Below, in pieces: positions 5,699 to 13,150 of a stretch of 16,881 nucleotides of DNA. The notes beneath the pieces are model-generated. The model was not told the DNA's origin and did not search any database. It was given only the letters and a program-made list of their open reading frames with translations. The stretch is taken from contig SBGI01000011.1 in NCBI GenBank assembly GCA_006227015.1, positions 1 to 16,881 on the forward strand. The letters run 5' to 3'. This DNA is from Gammaproteobacteria bacterium (GTDB taxonomy: Bacteria; Pseudomonadota; Gammaproteobacteria; Pseudomonadales; Porticoccaceae). Made by a program: the position numbers and the translations under genes. The stretch's first letter is position 1. Each line of letters opens with the position of its first letter.

Positions 5699-7572
5699 TG
5701 GCTGACAAGCTCCTGATAACCCAACAGTCCAGCCGGAGCGGAAGCCCCTCTAGTGATATAAGGCCACTGGCCGACAAGCGGGTTGATTACCCTGCTGGAT
5801 TGAGCTGGCGCGACTGCGGAGCGCAACACCTGGGGGGAAAGGTTCTTGTTAAACAGCAGTCTGGACGCCTCGGAGATGACCTCTGGAGAAGGGGGCTTTT
5901 TCCCGACAAGCCTGCCGACCACGCTCAGGGCGGCGGCGGTCGGGTCGCTAGCACCCATAAGAGAGTGGGCATTATCCAGAATGTCATTCAAGCCATCGCC
6001 AACAGCAAGGTTTTGCGAAGTTGGGGACCCGCCATTCACCACCTGCCGCGTCCTGATGAACTCGGCCTCTCTTTGCATCTGCCGGATAAACGCCAGCGCG
6101 TCATCTTCAGACTTAAAAAGCCGAAGTAGCTTTGACTGCATCCCTTGAGTGTTGACCAATTTCTTAGCGGCGTCATGGGTGAACTGCGTGTTCTCCATTT
6201 TGTCCAAAATGGCCCGCGCCGCGCCTGTCCTCAGCATCTGAAGCTCTGAATCTGTAGCCCCAGAGACTAGATCATCAAACTCCCTTGATGACATCTTGAA
6301 AAAATCGCGGCCATTATCGACCATATCCATCAGGCGCTTCTGGCCCGAATAGATATTGCGTGCTGTCTTATAATCCGGCACCTGCTCATCGACTCGCGCA
6401 AGGATTTCATTCTTTATCTTGATCAGGTCGCTTGCGGCGTTATTTCTGCCTGCCCTAAGGTGTTCTCCTATCTTGTCGTCCAGATTTTTCTTCATCTGGT
6501 CAACTAGCCGCATGTGGCCAACCTGCTCTCCTGTTGCCCGCTTGGCGCTCATTTGGGAAACGGCTTGGTTGTAGGCCCGCTTCACTTCGGGCACGTTTTC
6601 CATGACGGCCTTGGTGTAGTCGTCAAACGCAAAAGGAGATTGCTCGGCAGATTCATAAAACGGCCTTGCTCTGGCCTTCATGTCGGCGGTCATGGCCTTG
6701 ATGGTGTCGTCTGCGTCGTCGCCTGATATGGCCTTCTTGGTCGCATCAACAACACGGCCAACGGTGCCCATTTGGCGACTCTCGATTGCCTCGCGGCCAG
6801 CCCGCTTTGCCTCGCCTAGCTGGTCGGTCAGGGCGCGCGCAAGCCCCCTGTAGTTGTCGTCAACATCGGCCAGAAGCCCATCGGGGCCAAGTGCCTCATA
6901 CCGCGCCACAACATCGTCAGCGTTCAATCCTGCACGTTCTGCGGCGTCCCTGATTAGCCGGATAGCTTGGCTTTTTGGGGTTTCGTTGAGCTTTTTAGCA
7001 ATGTAGCTTGCAGTATGGCCAATGGCATTCCCGGCCTTCTCTGCAACATATCCGCCAACGGGAGCCGCAACAGCGCCTACGGTTGCACCAGTCGCAGCGC
7101 CCTTTGTGCGCCCGCCAGGATCAGCCGCGCCGAAACCATAAATGCCGCCCTCCGTTGCCCCCAATACAGCCGCCGCCATCTTTGGGGATTGCTTGGCAAT
7201 CTGCGTTCCTAGCACACGATTCGCCCCTGCTCCGCCAGTCATAAGGCCGCCGCCTAGCTCTGTGACGAAAGCCGTCTTAGGAAAATCTTCGCGGAACTGG
7301 TCGCGCTCATCTTTCAGGGAGGTGTGCATGTCCCGGTATATGTCCATATAAGGCGCATCTTCACCGGCCAGCTTCGCCATGCCAGCGCCGGTCAGCGCCC
7401 CCAGTTCATCGGAGAAGCCGAACGTCATGCCCTGCAATGCAGACCTTACGGGCTGATACCATTCCATAGACGGCTTTGCTTCAAGCTGCGCCAAAACCTC
7501 AGGATCTTCTACGCGCTTCCTGCCGCCGCCGTTTAGCTGCGCCAGTACGTTCGGATCATCGACGCGCTTCAT
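5695..7572 (-). CDS. Large internal virion / ejection protein (P22 gp16-like position)
   Basis: The product is 625 residues, mostly alpha-helical. Residues 2-31 hold two copies of a 17-residue unit (KRVDDPNVLAQL, KRVEDPEVLAQL). A glycine/alanine-rich hydrophobic region (about 104-185, including GAATGATVGAVAAPVGGYVA) could insert in membrane. The middle and C-terminal parts are long charged helices. P22-type phages carry three ejection proteins that leave the capsid ahead of DNA and bridge the host envelope. Length, composition and location between neck and fibre genes fit the largest of these. I see no lytic transglycosylase motif. The gene is coupled by ATGA junctions on both sides. The assignment is by position and composition. 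Confidence 0.7.
   Translation of the reverse strand: MKRVDDPNVLAQLNGGGRKRVEDPEVLAQLEAKPSMEWYQPVRSALQGMTFGFSDELGALTGAGMAKLAGEDAPYMDIYRDMHTSLKDERDQFREDFPKTAFVTELGGGLMTGGAGANRVLGTQIAKQSPKMAAAVLGATEGGIYGFGAADPGGRTKGAATGATVGAVAAPVGGYVAEKAGNAIGHTASYIAKKLNETPKSQAIRLIRDAAERAGLNADDVVARYEALGPDGLLADVDDNYRGLARALTDQLGEAKRAGREAIESRQMGTVGRVVDATKKAISGDDADDTIKAMTADMKARARPFYESAEQSPFAFDDYTKAVMENVPEVKRAYNQAVSQMSAKRATGEQVGHMRLVDQMKKNLDDKIGEHLRAGRNNAASDLIKIKNEILARVDEQVPDYKTARNIYSGQKRLMDMVDNGRDFFKMSSREFDDLVSGATDSELQMLRTGAARAILDKMENTQFTHDAAKKLVNTQGMQSKLLRLFKSEDDALAFIRQMQREAEFIRTRQVVNGGSPTSQNLAVGDGLNDILDNAHSLMGASDPTAAALSVVGRLVGKKPPSPEVISEASRLLFNKNLSPQVLRSAVAPAQSSRVINPLVGQWPYITRGASAPAGLLGYQELVSQ
7480..7569 (-). repeat. 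Tandem 17-residue repeat at the N-terminus of an ejection protein
   Basis: Codons 2-14 and 19-31 encode KRV[D/E]DPxVLAQL twice, 51 bases apart. The DNA copies have diverged at third positions while the amino acids are kept, which suggests selection on the protein. Confidence 0.6.
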
Positions 7573-8600
7573 TGTCCATCATCCTCAAACCATTCGCCGT
7601 TGATCTGGATATAGTTCTTGCCGTTAATCGCTTTTTTGTCACTCACTGCGAACTGCGAATAGTCATCCTGCCCGTACAGCGCGTTAGACGAAACGACCCT
7701 GCTAGGATCAACACTGTACTGGGTAGACAGGTTTCGATATTCATCAGCTCTAGTTGAAAATCCTTTCTTCGCGCCCTCATACAGCTTGCCTGCGCGTTGG
7801 ACAAAGTCAGCCCGCATGGCCGGTGTCAGGCGCTCGCCAGTCTGCACCTTGTTAAACAGGGTGCGGATTTTTTGGTCTACCCCGCCCGCATTTTCAGCGT
7901 TAGCAAATTCACCCTCGCGGACGGTTGAGCCAGGATCAAGCACCTTCATGTAGTTGAAGATCAACGCCAGATCTCCAGCAGCGGACGGGTCTTGAGCAGA
8001 TGACAGAATCCGCCCAAACGCTTCTTCCTGTTGACGGAAATCCTTGGTCAACGTCTGGAATTCTCCGCGCAGCCCTTTTTCTTGCGTGAATACCTTGTCT
8101 GGATCAGGCGGGGCGGCTGCAACATCGCTAAACACATACTCTCCGGTGTCCATATAACGCTGGCGTCCAGAGGCGTCTTTCAGCGTCTTTCTGTCTTGAG
8201 CACCATACTGCGCCTTATATACATCAGCGGGGATGCCTGCATAGTACGCATCCATAGCGGTTGGAGTCTGGCCGCTCTCGATCATTTCTTGGAGTTTTCG
8301 CTGTGCTTCGGCCTGCTGTTGGGCTTTTGCTGCCTCGTTCGCCTCTTTCTGCTGCTGCGCCTCAATTCGCTGCTTTTGCAAGCCAAGCATGTCCTGCTTC
8401 TGCTGGAACTGCTGCGCCCCCATCAGCCCGCCCATAGCAGCCTCATACGGGTTGATTCTGGTGTCACGGGACGCCCCCAACAGGCCAAGGCCAGCCATTA
8501 GCGCCGGATTGCCAAGAAGGGATTGCAGATTCATAGCGGGCTTCGGCTGCGCCGCTGTCAGCCCCAAGCCTGCGGTCAGGCTCTTTGTGTTAAATGCCAT
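7569..8600 (-). CDS. Candidate ejection / internal virion protein with Gln-rich coiled coil
   Basis: The product is 343 residues. Residues 1-42 carry a glycine/leucine-rich segment (SLTAGLGL, PKP, LLGNPALMAGLGLLG) nearly repeated in the preceding small gene. Residues 62-108 form a Gln/Ala/Lys-rich coiled coil. About 165-300 are charged helices, and the end (YIQINGEWFEDDGQ) looks like a small beta hairpin. Gln-rich coiled coils and membrane-active N-termini are typical of podovirus DNA-ejection proteins. It starts in a TAATG junction with the small upstream gene and ends in an ATGA junction with the large ejection protein. I do not recognise a close family, so the role is inferred from composition and position. 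Confidence 0.65.
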   Translation of the reverse strand: MAFNTKSLTAGLGLTAAQPKPAMNLQSLLGNPALMAGLGLLGASRDTRINPYEAAMGGLMGAQQFQQKQDMLGLQKQRIEAQQQKEANEAAKAQQQAEAQRKLQEMIESGQTPTAMDAYYAGIPADVYKAQYGAQDRKTLKDASGRQRYMDTGEYVFSDVAAAPPDPDKVFTQEKGLRGEFQTLTKDFRQQEEAFGRILSSAQDPSAAGDLALIFNYMKVLDPGSTVREGEFANAENAGGVDQKIRTLFNKVQTGERLTPAMRADFVQRAGKLYEGAKKGFSTRADEYRNLSTQYSVDPSRVVSSNALYGQDDYSQFAVSDKKAINGKNYIQINGEWFEDDGQ

Positions 8601-8854
8601 TACTTGCCTCCCATCTGTCTCAGAAGCATGGGCAGAATTGCGCTCATGTCGCCACCGCCACCAAGCAGCCCCAGGCCAGTCATCAGCATGGGATTTCCAA
8701 GCAATGACTGCATCATGTCTGGCTTTTGGTCTTCCGCCTGAATGCCAAGGCCGCGAGTCATGTCGGCAGACTGGAATCCCTGCCGGTTCAGGATTTCGTT
8801 AATGTCAATCGGCTTCGGACCAGCCTGCAAACCAAGCCCACGGGTTAAGTCCAT
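8475..8854 (-). repeat. GLGL/LLGNP protein repeat spanning two adjacent genes
   Basis: Three related units lie in order: MDLTRGLGLQAGPKP, then ADMTRGLGIQ with KP and LLGNPMLMTGLGLLG, both in the 92-residue protein, then SLTAGLGL, QPKP and LLGNPALMAGLGLLG at the start of the 343-residue protein. The pattern crosses a gene boundary, so it came from duplication or is a shared targeting signal. Confidence 0.65.
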
Positions 8855-8878
8855 CGTGTTTAGCCCTTGGCCAATCAT
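8600..8878 (-). CDS. Small glycine/leucine-rich repeat protein of the ejection cassette
   Basis: The product is 92 residues with ATG 8878. This start gives an ATGA overlap with the upstream stop and has GGAGG 9 bases upstream. An in-frame ATG at 8920 would overlap the neighbour by 46 bases and is less likely. Two units, residues 9-23 and 39-53, share TRGLG[L/I]QA and KP. They are followed by LLGNPMLMTGLGLLGGGG, a hydrophobic, membrane-seeking stretch, and an amphipathic end (ILPMLLRQMGGK). The second unit is nearly copied at the N-terminus of the next protein. It could be a small ejected peptide or a duplicated N-terminal domain. No known family is recognised. Confidence 0.6.
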   Translation of the reverse strand: MIGQGLNTMDLTRGLGLQAGPKPIDINEILNRQGFQSADMTRGLGIQAEDQKPDMMQSLLGNPMLMTGLGLLGGGGDMSAILPMLLRQMGGK

Positions 8879-9765
8879 CCCAGTAGCCCTCCGAGTAATG
8901 CGCCGCCAGCTATGCCCCATGGGCCAGCAAGGCCGGCACCGGAAAGAGATGCTCCAAGTCCATTAGCCACCAACCCTCCGCCAATCGCCCCCGCCAGCGG
9001 GTTAGAGCTTGTTTGAGTGTCAGTAGACGACACAGACGACCCACCGTAGTTGCCCTGAATCGCCGCCACATATTTAGCCAAGGCGTCCTCTGGGCGATTC
9101 TGGTAGAAGTCGAAGCGGTTGATGTTGTCCTGAAGAACCTGCCCAGCCTTTCCTTCAACCATCTGGCCAACCTGCCCCAACTTCTCAAAGTCGGCGTAAT
9201 CGGTGTTCGCCAAGCCAGGAGCCAACTGCATGGCGTTCATCTGGTTCTGCCGCTCGTTGGCGTAATTCTGGCCGTACATGTTGTTGTAAAGGTCGCCCAT
9301 CGAATCGGCCAACACCCCGGCATGGGAATCGGACCCCGTCCGTCCAGCATTGGAAAATTGTGCGTTCACGTTTCCGGCGATTTTGTCGGCCCCCTGCTGG
9401 AACATCTGATCCAGATAAGGGTTATTGTTCAGGTAATCCCCGCGCATGGTGTTAAAGGCTAAATCCTGCGCCCCGTAATTCAGCGGAGAGCCATTCATGG
9501 CCCTGTCCTGCGTCAACTGCATGGCCATTTCTGACTGAGGCGAGAACGGCGTATAAGTGGCTTGGTTATAGAAGTTCGGGCCGCCAGATTTGTAAATGTT
9601 CTGCGCCTCGTTGAACGTATCGGTCAAGTAAGACTGCTGGCCTTTCCAGGGGTCGGCCTTCTGGACAGTCGTCGATCCACCGCCGCCTTTGCCCTTTTCA
9701 AAACGGTGCAAATCAGACATAAAAAAGCCGCCCTCTTTGGCGGCTTTGCTGGTTTTGAACCTCAT
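8875..9765 (-). CDS. Candidate ejection / tail-associated protein with glycine-rich hydrophobic C-terminus
   Basis: The product is 296 residues from ATG 9765, which has AAGG 8 bases upstream and forms ATGA with the previous stop. A shorter start at ATG 9720 (281 residues, MSDLHRF) is a real alternative because the first 15 codons contain a terminator-like hairpin. The body has PYLDQMFQQGADKIAGNVN and NAGRTGSDSHAGVL, a pattern frequent in podovirus virion proteins encoded after the nozzle gene. The last 40 residues are Gly/Ala/Leu-rich and hydrophobic (GAIGGGLVANGLGASL, GGALLGGLLG), suited to membrane insertion. Position and composition point to a P22-type ejection protein. The exact equivalent is uncertain. 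Confidence 0.7.
   Translation of the reverse strand: MRFKTSKAAKEGGFFMSDLHRFEKGKGGGGSTTVQKADPWKGQQSYLTDTFNEAQNIYKSGGPNFYNQATYTPFSPQSEMAMQLTQDRAMNGSPLNYGAQDLAFNTMRGDYLNNNPYLDQMFQQGADKIAGNVNAQFSNAGRTGSDSHAGVLADSMGDLYNNMYGQNYANERQNQMNAMQLAPGLANTDYADFEKLGQVGQMVEGKAGQVLQDNINRFDFYQNRPEDALAKYVAAIQGNYGGSSVSSTDTQTSSNPLAGAIGGGLVANGLGASLSGAGLAGPWGIAGGALLGGLLG
9721..9747 (-). terminator. Intrinsic-terminator-like hairpin at an ejection-protein start
   Basis: On the - strand a 9-base-pair stem (AAAGCCGCC with GGCGGCTTT, loop AAAGAG) runs directly into a T6 tract that touches ATG 9720. The stem ends 15 bases after the GNAT-like gene's stop. The opposite strand also shows a T-run after the hairpin, so it could act both ways. 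The hairpin is an open frame (KAAKEGGFF) continuous with the downstream gene, so translation through it could prevent termination. Confidence 0.7.
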
Positions 9766-10157
9766 AGTTCACACCTTGTATTTACTGAATATTCTTTGAA
9801 CCCACCGAACGCGAGAGCTTTCACCCAGCCCTTACGCCCATAGCCTTCCATGTACTTGCAGTCGTGCTGTCTGCCGAATTGCTGCAATGTTCCAACCAAA
9901 TCTGGCAGCCACACTTTCATGCCTTTTCCAGCCACGATAGGAACGGCTAACACCTTGAAGTTCGGCATCATGATGATTTCCGTAACCGCTACAGCCTCGC
10001 CATTGCACAACCACAATTGCATTTCTTGAGACATCAGGCGCTTATAAACGTGATCAGCGTTATATCCGAAGTCGAAACGATCAAGAACGCGGTTGACCTG
10101 CTTCTCAACGGCAGGCCATATGGCATCAATCTGATCGCGCATGACCCCCTCGATCAT
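9762..10157 (-). CDS. GNAT-like protein in the virion cassette
   Basis: The product is 131 residues. ATG 10157 forms ATGA with the upstream stop. A second in-frame ATG at 10142 has a better ribosome site (GAGGGGG), so the N-terminus is uncertain by five residues. The layout recalls a short GNAT acetyltransferase fold: an N-terminal helix pair, beta strands LWLCNGEAVAVTEIIMM and VLAVPIVAGKGM, a helix after it (DLVGTLQQFGRQ), then a strand-helix end (YMEGYGRKGWVKALAFGGFKEY) like the usual GNAT C-terminus. Phage T7 gp13, an internal virion protein, has a similar arrangement. The acetyl-CoA loop is not canonical, so catalysis is doubtful. It may be a structural virion or assembly factor. Confidence 0.55.
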   Translation of the reverse strand: MIEGVMRDQIDAIWPAVEKQVNRVLDRFDFGYNADHVYKRLMSQEMQLWLCNGEAVAVTEIIMMPNFKVLAVPIVAGKGMKVWLPDLVGTLQQFGRQHDCKYMEGYGRKGWVKALAFGGFKEYSVNTRCEL

Positions 10158-10459
10158 GGCTGGCCCACTCGCTCAAGGTACTGTTGCAGCCATGCCCCGG
10201 AGTTAAGGCCGGCCATAGCGGACGGCTTCCATCGTTGCGGAGCCGCTTGCTGAAAGTAGCCAGTCGGCACCTGGTTATTCCCCATCATTTGCGCTAACTG
10301 CGTCATGCTTGTTGTGCCTTGTGGTGCGCTGACGGATTGCGGCTGCTGAAGCTGATACGCATCGGGGATGTTTCGCTTATCCCTGATTACCTGAACAGGA
10401 TCAACCGATGGGGCTGCCTTTTGCGCCTTCTGCCATTCATTAAATGCCTGAATGCTCAT
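10154..10459 (-). CDS. Small Gln/Pro-rich hypothetical virion-cassette protein
   Basis: The product is 101 residues. It overlaps the nozzle gene (ATGA at 10456-10459) and the GNAT-like gene (10154-10157). The N-terminal helix (SIQAFNEWQKAQKA) is followed by a low-complexity Gln/Pro/Ser/Met region (AYQLQQPQSV, QLAQMMGNNQVP) and a short tryptophan-containing helix (SGAWLQQYLERV). No family is recognised. Such proteins between the nozzle and ejection genes may be assembly factors or minor virion components, but there is no direct evidence. Confidence 0.55.
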   Translation of the reverse strand: MSIQAFNEWQKAQKAAPSVDPVQVIRDKRNIPDAYQLQQPQSVSAPQGTTSMTQLAQMMGNNQVPTGYFQQAAPQRWKPSAMAGLNSGAWLQQYLERVGQP

Positions 10460-11895
10460 TTTCTGCCTTCCTCACGGTAAATAACTTCGATTCCCTGCGC
10501 GTGATTGAAACCGCCTGAAATCGTTGCCTTGAATCGGTGATATTTCGCGGATGTGCGAAAATTCATCTCGTTTTTTGCGTTTTCTGTCTGGGCTGCGCCA
10601 TAGGAATAATTTGCGGACTGTGTGTTTCTGGTGCCCACAGATAGTGAGACAGTACCGTCTGTAATCGGGCGGGCAGACTTCACGGATATTCGCCCGTCCA
10701 CCTCGCCGGTTTCAATAATTGCCGTTTCGTCGTCGCCAGAGAACGTGCAAAGCTGGTTAGATGAGTTGAAGGCGAACAGGGACACCACGCCACCCGCATA
10801 ACCATCGGAATCAACATTGATTGAATATGTGTCGATGTCGGCACCAAGGATCAGGTCAAGGTCATCGAGGTAGTAGGTCGGGCTGGACGCCTCAACAATC
10901 AGGGGAGCATCAATATCAAACAGACCCCACTTCTTGATGTCCCACCGATAGACGATGATCCTGTTGACGCCAGTGGTTTTGGACGGATATGTCCAGCAGA
11001 CCATCTTGTTACGGCGATCAATCGCGCCATAAACAAGATCAATCGAATCGCCCTGAAGATCGCCAGCAAAAAAGCGGTCTACCTTTTCCGCGCCAATGGG
11101 CATGGAAGGGTTGTTGCCCTGCTTAACGAAAAAGCCATCATGGGAGTAGTAGTAAACAGTGTCGCCTGACTGGGCCACGGAGTTGGACGCATATAACCCA
11201 CGGTCACTCTCAATCTCGTCAATGCGGAAGATCAGCGGAGGGCCAACATAGGTCATCCGGCGTATAGAGTGCTCCTGAAAGATCAGCGCGGTTTCGCCAG
11301 AGGTAATGTGCTTGATAGCCCCGCCCCTGCCGAATAAATCCTGGTAGTCGGATTGCGCCGCCTGAGAACTTCCCCACTGTTCAGAGTTATTAAACCCTGA
11401 CCACCGCAGCCTGTACGGATATACAGTGCCTCCATCGTCAATATTGCCCGTAACGATAAAGTCACGGACCACAGCGACATGCTTGGCCTTCGGCGGAGAG
11501 CCGGGGAGATCGGCAAACAGGGTTGACGTGCCCAAGTCGTAATACTGCATCGGCTCGTCAATACTGGAGGCGATAACCCGGTTGCCCCAGATCACAAATT
11601 CCCACCCGGTAGAGGTGTAACCTCCCGCCTTAGAAACATCAGAAAAGGTGGTGCCCGATAGCAGGTACAGCTTGCCCGCATCGCCAGAAAAGACGTAGTA
11701 AGTGCCATCTGCGCCCTTGGCCCATTCAGAGCCTAGACAGGCGCTATCCAGCGCGTTTGATACGATCTGTAGCGATCGGACAGACCGATACGACTTAGCC
11801 TGTGGAATCGCATTCCTGACCACCTGGACAGCATTGCCAAAGTCGGGCTGATCGGGAAGCCAATCACCGAATGGAAGCATCTGATTACGGAGCAT
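10456..11895 (-). CDS. Tail nozzle / packaged-DNA stabilisation protein (P22 gp10- or T7 gp12-like)
   Basis: The product is 479 residues from ATG 11895, with AAGGGG 5 bases upstream. An in-frame GTG at 11901 is less likely. The sequence is beta-rich with repeated short strands and aromatic pairs (GWEFVIWGNRVIASS, GDTVYYYSHDGFFVKQG), which fits a beta-propeller-type nozzle. P22 gp10 has a similar size and closes the tail after packaging. The start NQMLPFGDWLPDQPDFGN is a signature of these podovirus proteins, placing the N-terminus at the adaptor interface. It follows the adaptor gene with an 11-base overlap and precedes the ejection cassette, the same order as in P22. I am sure of the structural role, less of the exact family. 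Confidence 0.8.
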   Translation of the reverse strand: MLRNQMLPFGDWLPDQPDFGNAVQVVRNAIPQAKSYRSVRSLQIVSNALDSACLGSEWAKGADGTYYVFSGDAGKLYLLSGTTFSDVSKAGGYTSTGWEFVIWGNRVIASSIDEPMQYYDLGTSTLFADLPGSPPKAKHVAVVRDFIVTGNIDDGGTVYPYRLRWSGFNNSEQWGSSQAAQSDYQDLFGRGGAIKHITSGETALIFQEHSIRRMTYVGPPLIFRIDEIESDRGLYASNSVAQSGDTVYYYSHDGFFVKQGNNPSMPIGAEKVDRFFAGDLQGDSIDLVYGAIDRRNKMVCWTYPSKTTGVNRIIVYRWDIKKWGLFDIDAPLIVEASSPTYYLDDLDLILGADIDTYSINVDSDGYAGGVVSLFAFNSSNQLCTFSGDDETAIIETGEVDGRISVKSARPITDGTVSLSVGTRNTQSANYSYGAAQTENAKNEMNFRTSAKYHRFKATISGGFNHAQGIEVIYREEGRK

Positions 11896-12490
11896 TGCCA
11901 CCCCTTCTCAGTATCGGGCCATGACGGCCCTTGCGGGCGGTTTCGTTGACTCTTGTCACGGCCTCATTGAACTGGCCGATCCACTTGGTCGCTTGTTCGT
12001 CATCCTCAATGTACGCCTTGGCCTCTGCCAAAGAGCCGTACAGGTAAACGTCATAGGCGTTGGTCAGCAGCCAGTTTGTGTCGGCGTCATTGGTCAGCGC
12101 GTCATAGGCTTTGTAGTAGGTCAGCTTGCCCGTTACAGAGGAGCCGGGAGGAGGGAACACAATGAGATTGCCGCCTTCAATGGTGTACTTCTCAGGGTTG
12201 CCGCTGGTGATTGTTCCAAGGTCGCGCCACGCCTCGTCCGGGGATACGTATTCCATCTTCCGGTAAGTGGTGGAGTCGATAATGAACCGCCGCAGCCCTA
12301 AAAACCCTGTAGGCAGTGCGGTTGATTGGCTGGAGATGGTCAAGTCTCCAGCGGTCTCCATATCCCGCACGCGCACAACGTCCCTAATGCGTGACTCACA
12401 GAGCCGGACAAAGGTGGGAATGACCGATGTCAGGTCACTACGCGCCATGTAGTCGGCAATGTCCGTTTTCAGGGTGGCGAAGTCGGTCAT
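11885..12490 (-). CDS. Head-to-tail adaptor protein (SU10/gp4-like)
   Basis: The product is 201 residues. It begins with an N-terminal helix bundle (FATLKTDIADYMARSD, VIPTFVRLCESRIRDVVRV) typical of phage adaptor proteins that bind the portal ring. A beta-rich insertion follows (about 50-130: TALPTGFLGLRRFIID, NLIVFPPPGSSVTGKLTYYKAY), and the end returns to helices (DVYLYGSLAEAKAYI, NEAVTRVNETARKG). The conserved LPxxFLGLRR and GNLIVFPPP elements are common to podovirus adaptor / tail tubular A-like proteins. It starts in a TAATG junction and lies directly before the nozzle gene. It should join portal and nozzle at the vertex. Confidence 0.78.
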   Translation of the reverse strand: MTDFATLKTDIADYMARSDLTSVIPTFVRLCESRIRDVVRVRDMETAGDLTISSQSTALPTGFLGLRRFIIDSTTYRKMEYVSPDEAWRDLGTITSGNPEKYTIEGGNLIVFPPPGSSVTGKLTYYKAYDALTNDADTNWLLTNAYDVYLYGSLAEAKAYIEDDEQATKWIGQFNEAVTRVNETARKGRHGPILRRGGNAP

Positions 12491-12798
12491 TAAAGTTTCT
12501 CAGTTCGGAGCTTGTTGTAATCAGAGGAGTTGAGCTTGGAGATCAGGAACTTTGACCAAGGGGTGTCCCGGTGCTTCTCTTTCCATTCCTGCTGCCAGCC
12601 CATGTAGATGACTTCATCTACCCGGCCAACCCATCGCATCTGAGCATTACGGTTGCGGTTTTCAGCGGCCTCGTGGAGGGCTTTCAGATCACGCTTGATC
12701 AGGTTTTCATCCTTGAGGTGGGTCAGCGTCAGCCCATCGTCATCCCAGTCGAGGCGGGTGATTAGCCCGCTTTCTGTGACTGAGAATTCCCTACTCAT
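12490..12798 (-). CDS. Small hypothetical head-neck protein
   Basis: The product is 102 residues, charged and mainly helical after a short beta N-terminus. Motifs visible are TRLDWDDDGLTLTHLKDEN and MRWVGRVDEVIYMGWQQEW. It overlaps the upstream gene by 8 bases and the adaptor gene by one. Two small genes between capsid and adaptor genes occur in many podoviruses, where they may be head-completion or decoration factors. Nothing specific is recognised in this one. Confidence 0.55.
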   Translation of the reverse strand: MSREFSVTESGLITRLDWDDDGLTLTHLKDENLIKRDLKALHEAAENRNRNAQMRWVGRVDEVIYMGWQQEWKEKHRDTPWSKFLISKLNSSDYNKLRTEKL

Positions 12799-13084
12799 AA
12801 ACCTGTTCCAGCACGTCGCTGGATTTCTTCAGGTACTTGGTGGCCACATCTTCAGGCAGTTCGTACACGACGCCTGGAACGATCTTCCGATTGGATAGCT
12901 CGATCTTCTTGCCCTTGATGGAGGTTGACTCCATTGCAGGAAGGTGGGCGCGGTCCTCTACATCGACGTGATAGCCGCCAACGGCGTAGGTCGTTTCCTT
13001 CACGCCATCGCCTTTGTTTTTGGTAAAGGACTTGATGCAGACCTTGATATTCTTCGGAGCCGGTTTTGCTTTTACTTCTGTCAT
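12791..13084 (-). CDS. Small hypothetical protein after the major capsid gene
   Basis: The product is 97 residues from ATG 13084, with AGGGA 8 bases upstream. A longer frame to 13138 is rejected because it runs through the terminator after the capsid gene. The N-terminal segment is basic (VKAKPAPKNIKVCIKSF), then beta-rich (TYAVGGYHVDVED, KIELSNRKIVPGVVYELP), ending in a helix. Position after the capsid gene and before the adaptor suggests a head-completion or decoration subunit, unproven. The terminator probably lowers its expression relative to the capsid protein. Confidence 0.58.
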   Translation of the reverse strand: MTEVKAKPAPKNIKVCIKSFTKNKGDGVKETTYAVGGYHVDVEDRAHLPAMESTSIKGKKIELSNRKIVPGVVYELPEDVATKYLKKSSDVLEQVYE

Positions 13085-13111
13085 GGGTGGATTCCCTGTG
13101 GTTGATCCAAT

Positions 13112-13135
13112 AAAAAAGGGGGCCGAAGCCCCCTT
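13112..13135 (-). terminator. Intrinsic terminator after the major capsid gene
   Basis: On the - strand, AAGGGGGC-TTCG-GCCCCCTT forms an 8-base-pair stem with a stable TTCG tetraloop and runs into a T-tract (6 T in all, 2 of them within the stem). It begins 16 bases after the capsid TAA. A small palindrome, GCCTAA-GA-TTAGGC (13143-13156), sits over that stop codon. Partial termination here would set the high capsid to low head-neck protein ratio. Confidence 0.85.
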
Positions 13136-13150
13136 CAAATTTGCCTAAGA

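Noticed and set aside
8031..8501. 156-codon + strand open frame opposite the coiled-coil protein gene
   Set aside because: Leu/Ser-rich composition comes from reading Gln/Ala codons in reverse. The - strand gene fits the coupled operon.
8879..8920. Longer start for the 92-residue repeat protein
   Set aside because: It would overlap the upstream gene by 46 bases, while ATG 8878 gives the ATGA junction used elsewhere in the operon and has GGAGG upstream.
13085..13138. Longer start for the small gene after the capsid gene
   Set aside because: The extra codons run through the terminator. ATG 13084 has a ribosome binding site beyond the hairpin.
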